From Lederbergia wuyishanensis (lineage in GTDB: Bacteria; Bacillota; Bacilli; Bacillales; Bacillaceae_C), in contig NZ_JALIRM010000002.1 in NCBI RefSeq assembly GCF_022900255.1, positions 62,001 to 126,000 on the forward strand: a stretch of 64,000 nucleotides of DNA, in the 5' to 3' direction. The notes beneath the pieces are model-generated. The model had not been told where the DNA came from, did no database searches, and saw nothing but the letters and a program-made list of their open reading frames with translations. Shown one piece after another: positions 63,897-64,000 of the stretch. Position numbers and translations under genes: made by a program. Within the stretch, counting starts at the first letter, position 1. Each line of letters starts with the position of its first letter.

Positions 63897-64000
63897 AAAA
63901 TAAAATGGTTATTTTTGATATGGATTACTTTACTGCACTTAAAAATATAGTCGTTTAGATATAAAAGTTATTCTGTAATGGCGCCCGTTAACTGAATATT

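Noticed and set aside
1-64000. CRISPR arrays, tRNA or rRNA genes, prophage modules
   Set aside because: No regular repeat-spacer array, no tRNA-like cloverleaf or conserved rRNA segment, and no phage structural or integrase gene was recognised.

Overview
The window looks like chromosomal DNA of a low-GC, endospore-forming Firmicute of the Bacillaceae. No rRNA or marker gene fixes the genus. The reasons for this placement are AT-rich DNA with strong AGGAGG-type ribosome binding sites and frequent TTG/GTG starts, a small spore-protein-like gene, a LysM/SleB-type cell-wall hydrolase, Bacillus families (YqzG, YxjI, YfnA, DUF3888, DUF4317), an AdaA/Ogt split of the adaptive response, and a thioredoxin-type ars operon.

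Layout. 0-6 kb: queF and a YhhQ-type transporter behind a preQ1-I riboswitch, a GNAT enzyme, then a LysR regulator divergent from a MetE-like methyltransferase and an aromatic-acid-type MFS transporter. 6.5-10.5 kb: an L,D-transpeptidase, a BltD-like acetyltransferase and a VWA lipoprotein. 10.5-16.5 kb: a patch rich in broken genes, namely a secreted Ig-repeat protein with an in-frame TGA, a LytS/YesM-type kinase relic and a frameshifted nucleotidyltransferase, together with DUF4317 and the spore-protein-like gene. 16.8-28.2 kb: secreted and cell-wall proteins, a PhoX-type phosphatase, an ECF sigma/anti-sigma pair, a GH30 glycosidase and an amino-acid permease. 28.3-34 kb: YxjI, a BlaI/M56 sensor pair with two visible operators, a LytTR/DUF3021 pair and a membrane-anchored hydrolase. 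34-40.5 kb: an oxidoreductase, the overlapping adaA-alkA-ogt alkylation-repair operon, an unusual AraC protein, a TRM11-like methyltransferase and a GIY-YIG protein. 40.6-44 kb: an SDR relic, an M20 amidohydrolase, an IS3-type relic and a cyclic-2,3-diphosphoglycerate-synthetase-like GTPase. 44.3-49 kb: a TetR gene divergent from an FMN reductase/DsbA/YdhR operon, an EamA gene with an early stop, and an orphan membrane protein. 49-60 kb: a SWIM/SNF2 helicase, a DUF3291-like protein, TetR-SDR, a HAD phosphatase, a PP2C-like protein with a membrane protein, and mqo. 60-64 kb: two secreted orphans and arsRBC.

The genes form many small one- to four-gene units, most ended by clear hairpins, with no prophage, CRISPR array or long operon. 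The sequence-level surprises are (i) several recently or anciently inactivated genes, (ii) relics of IS3/IS150-type ends at two places, (iii) a short intergenic repeat of about 46 bp in at least two clear copies, (iv) a probable ATT start in the DUF3021 gene, and (v) an ECF-like promoter overlapping the apparent start of its own sigma gene. I saw no clear candidate for a wholly new defence or mobile system. The least explained real genes are the BlaI/M56 pair with a non-penicillin sensor domain, the LysR/MetE-like/MFS cluster, the AraC protein with a long C-terminal domain, and the bacterial cDPG-synthetase homologue.
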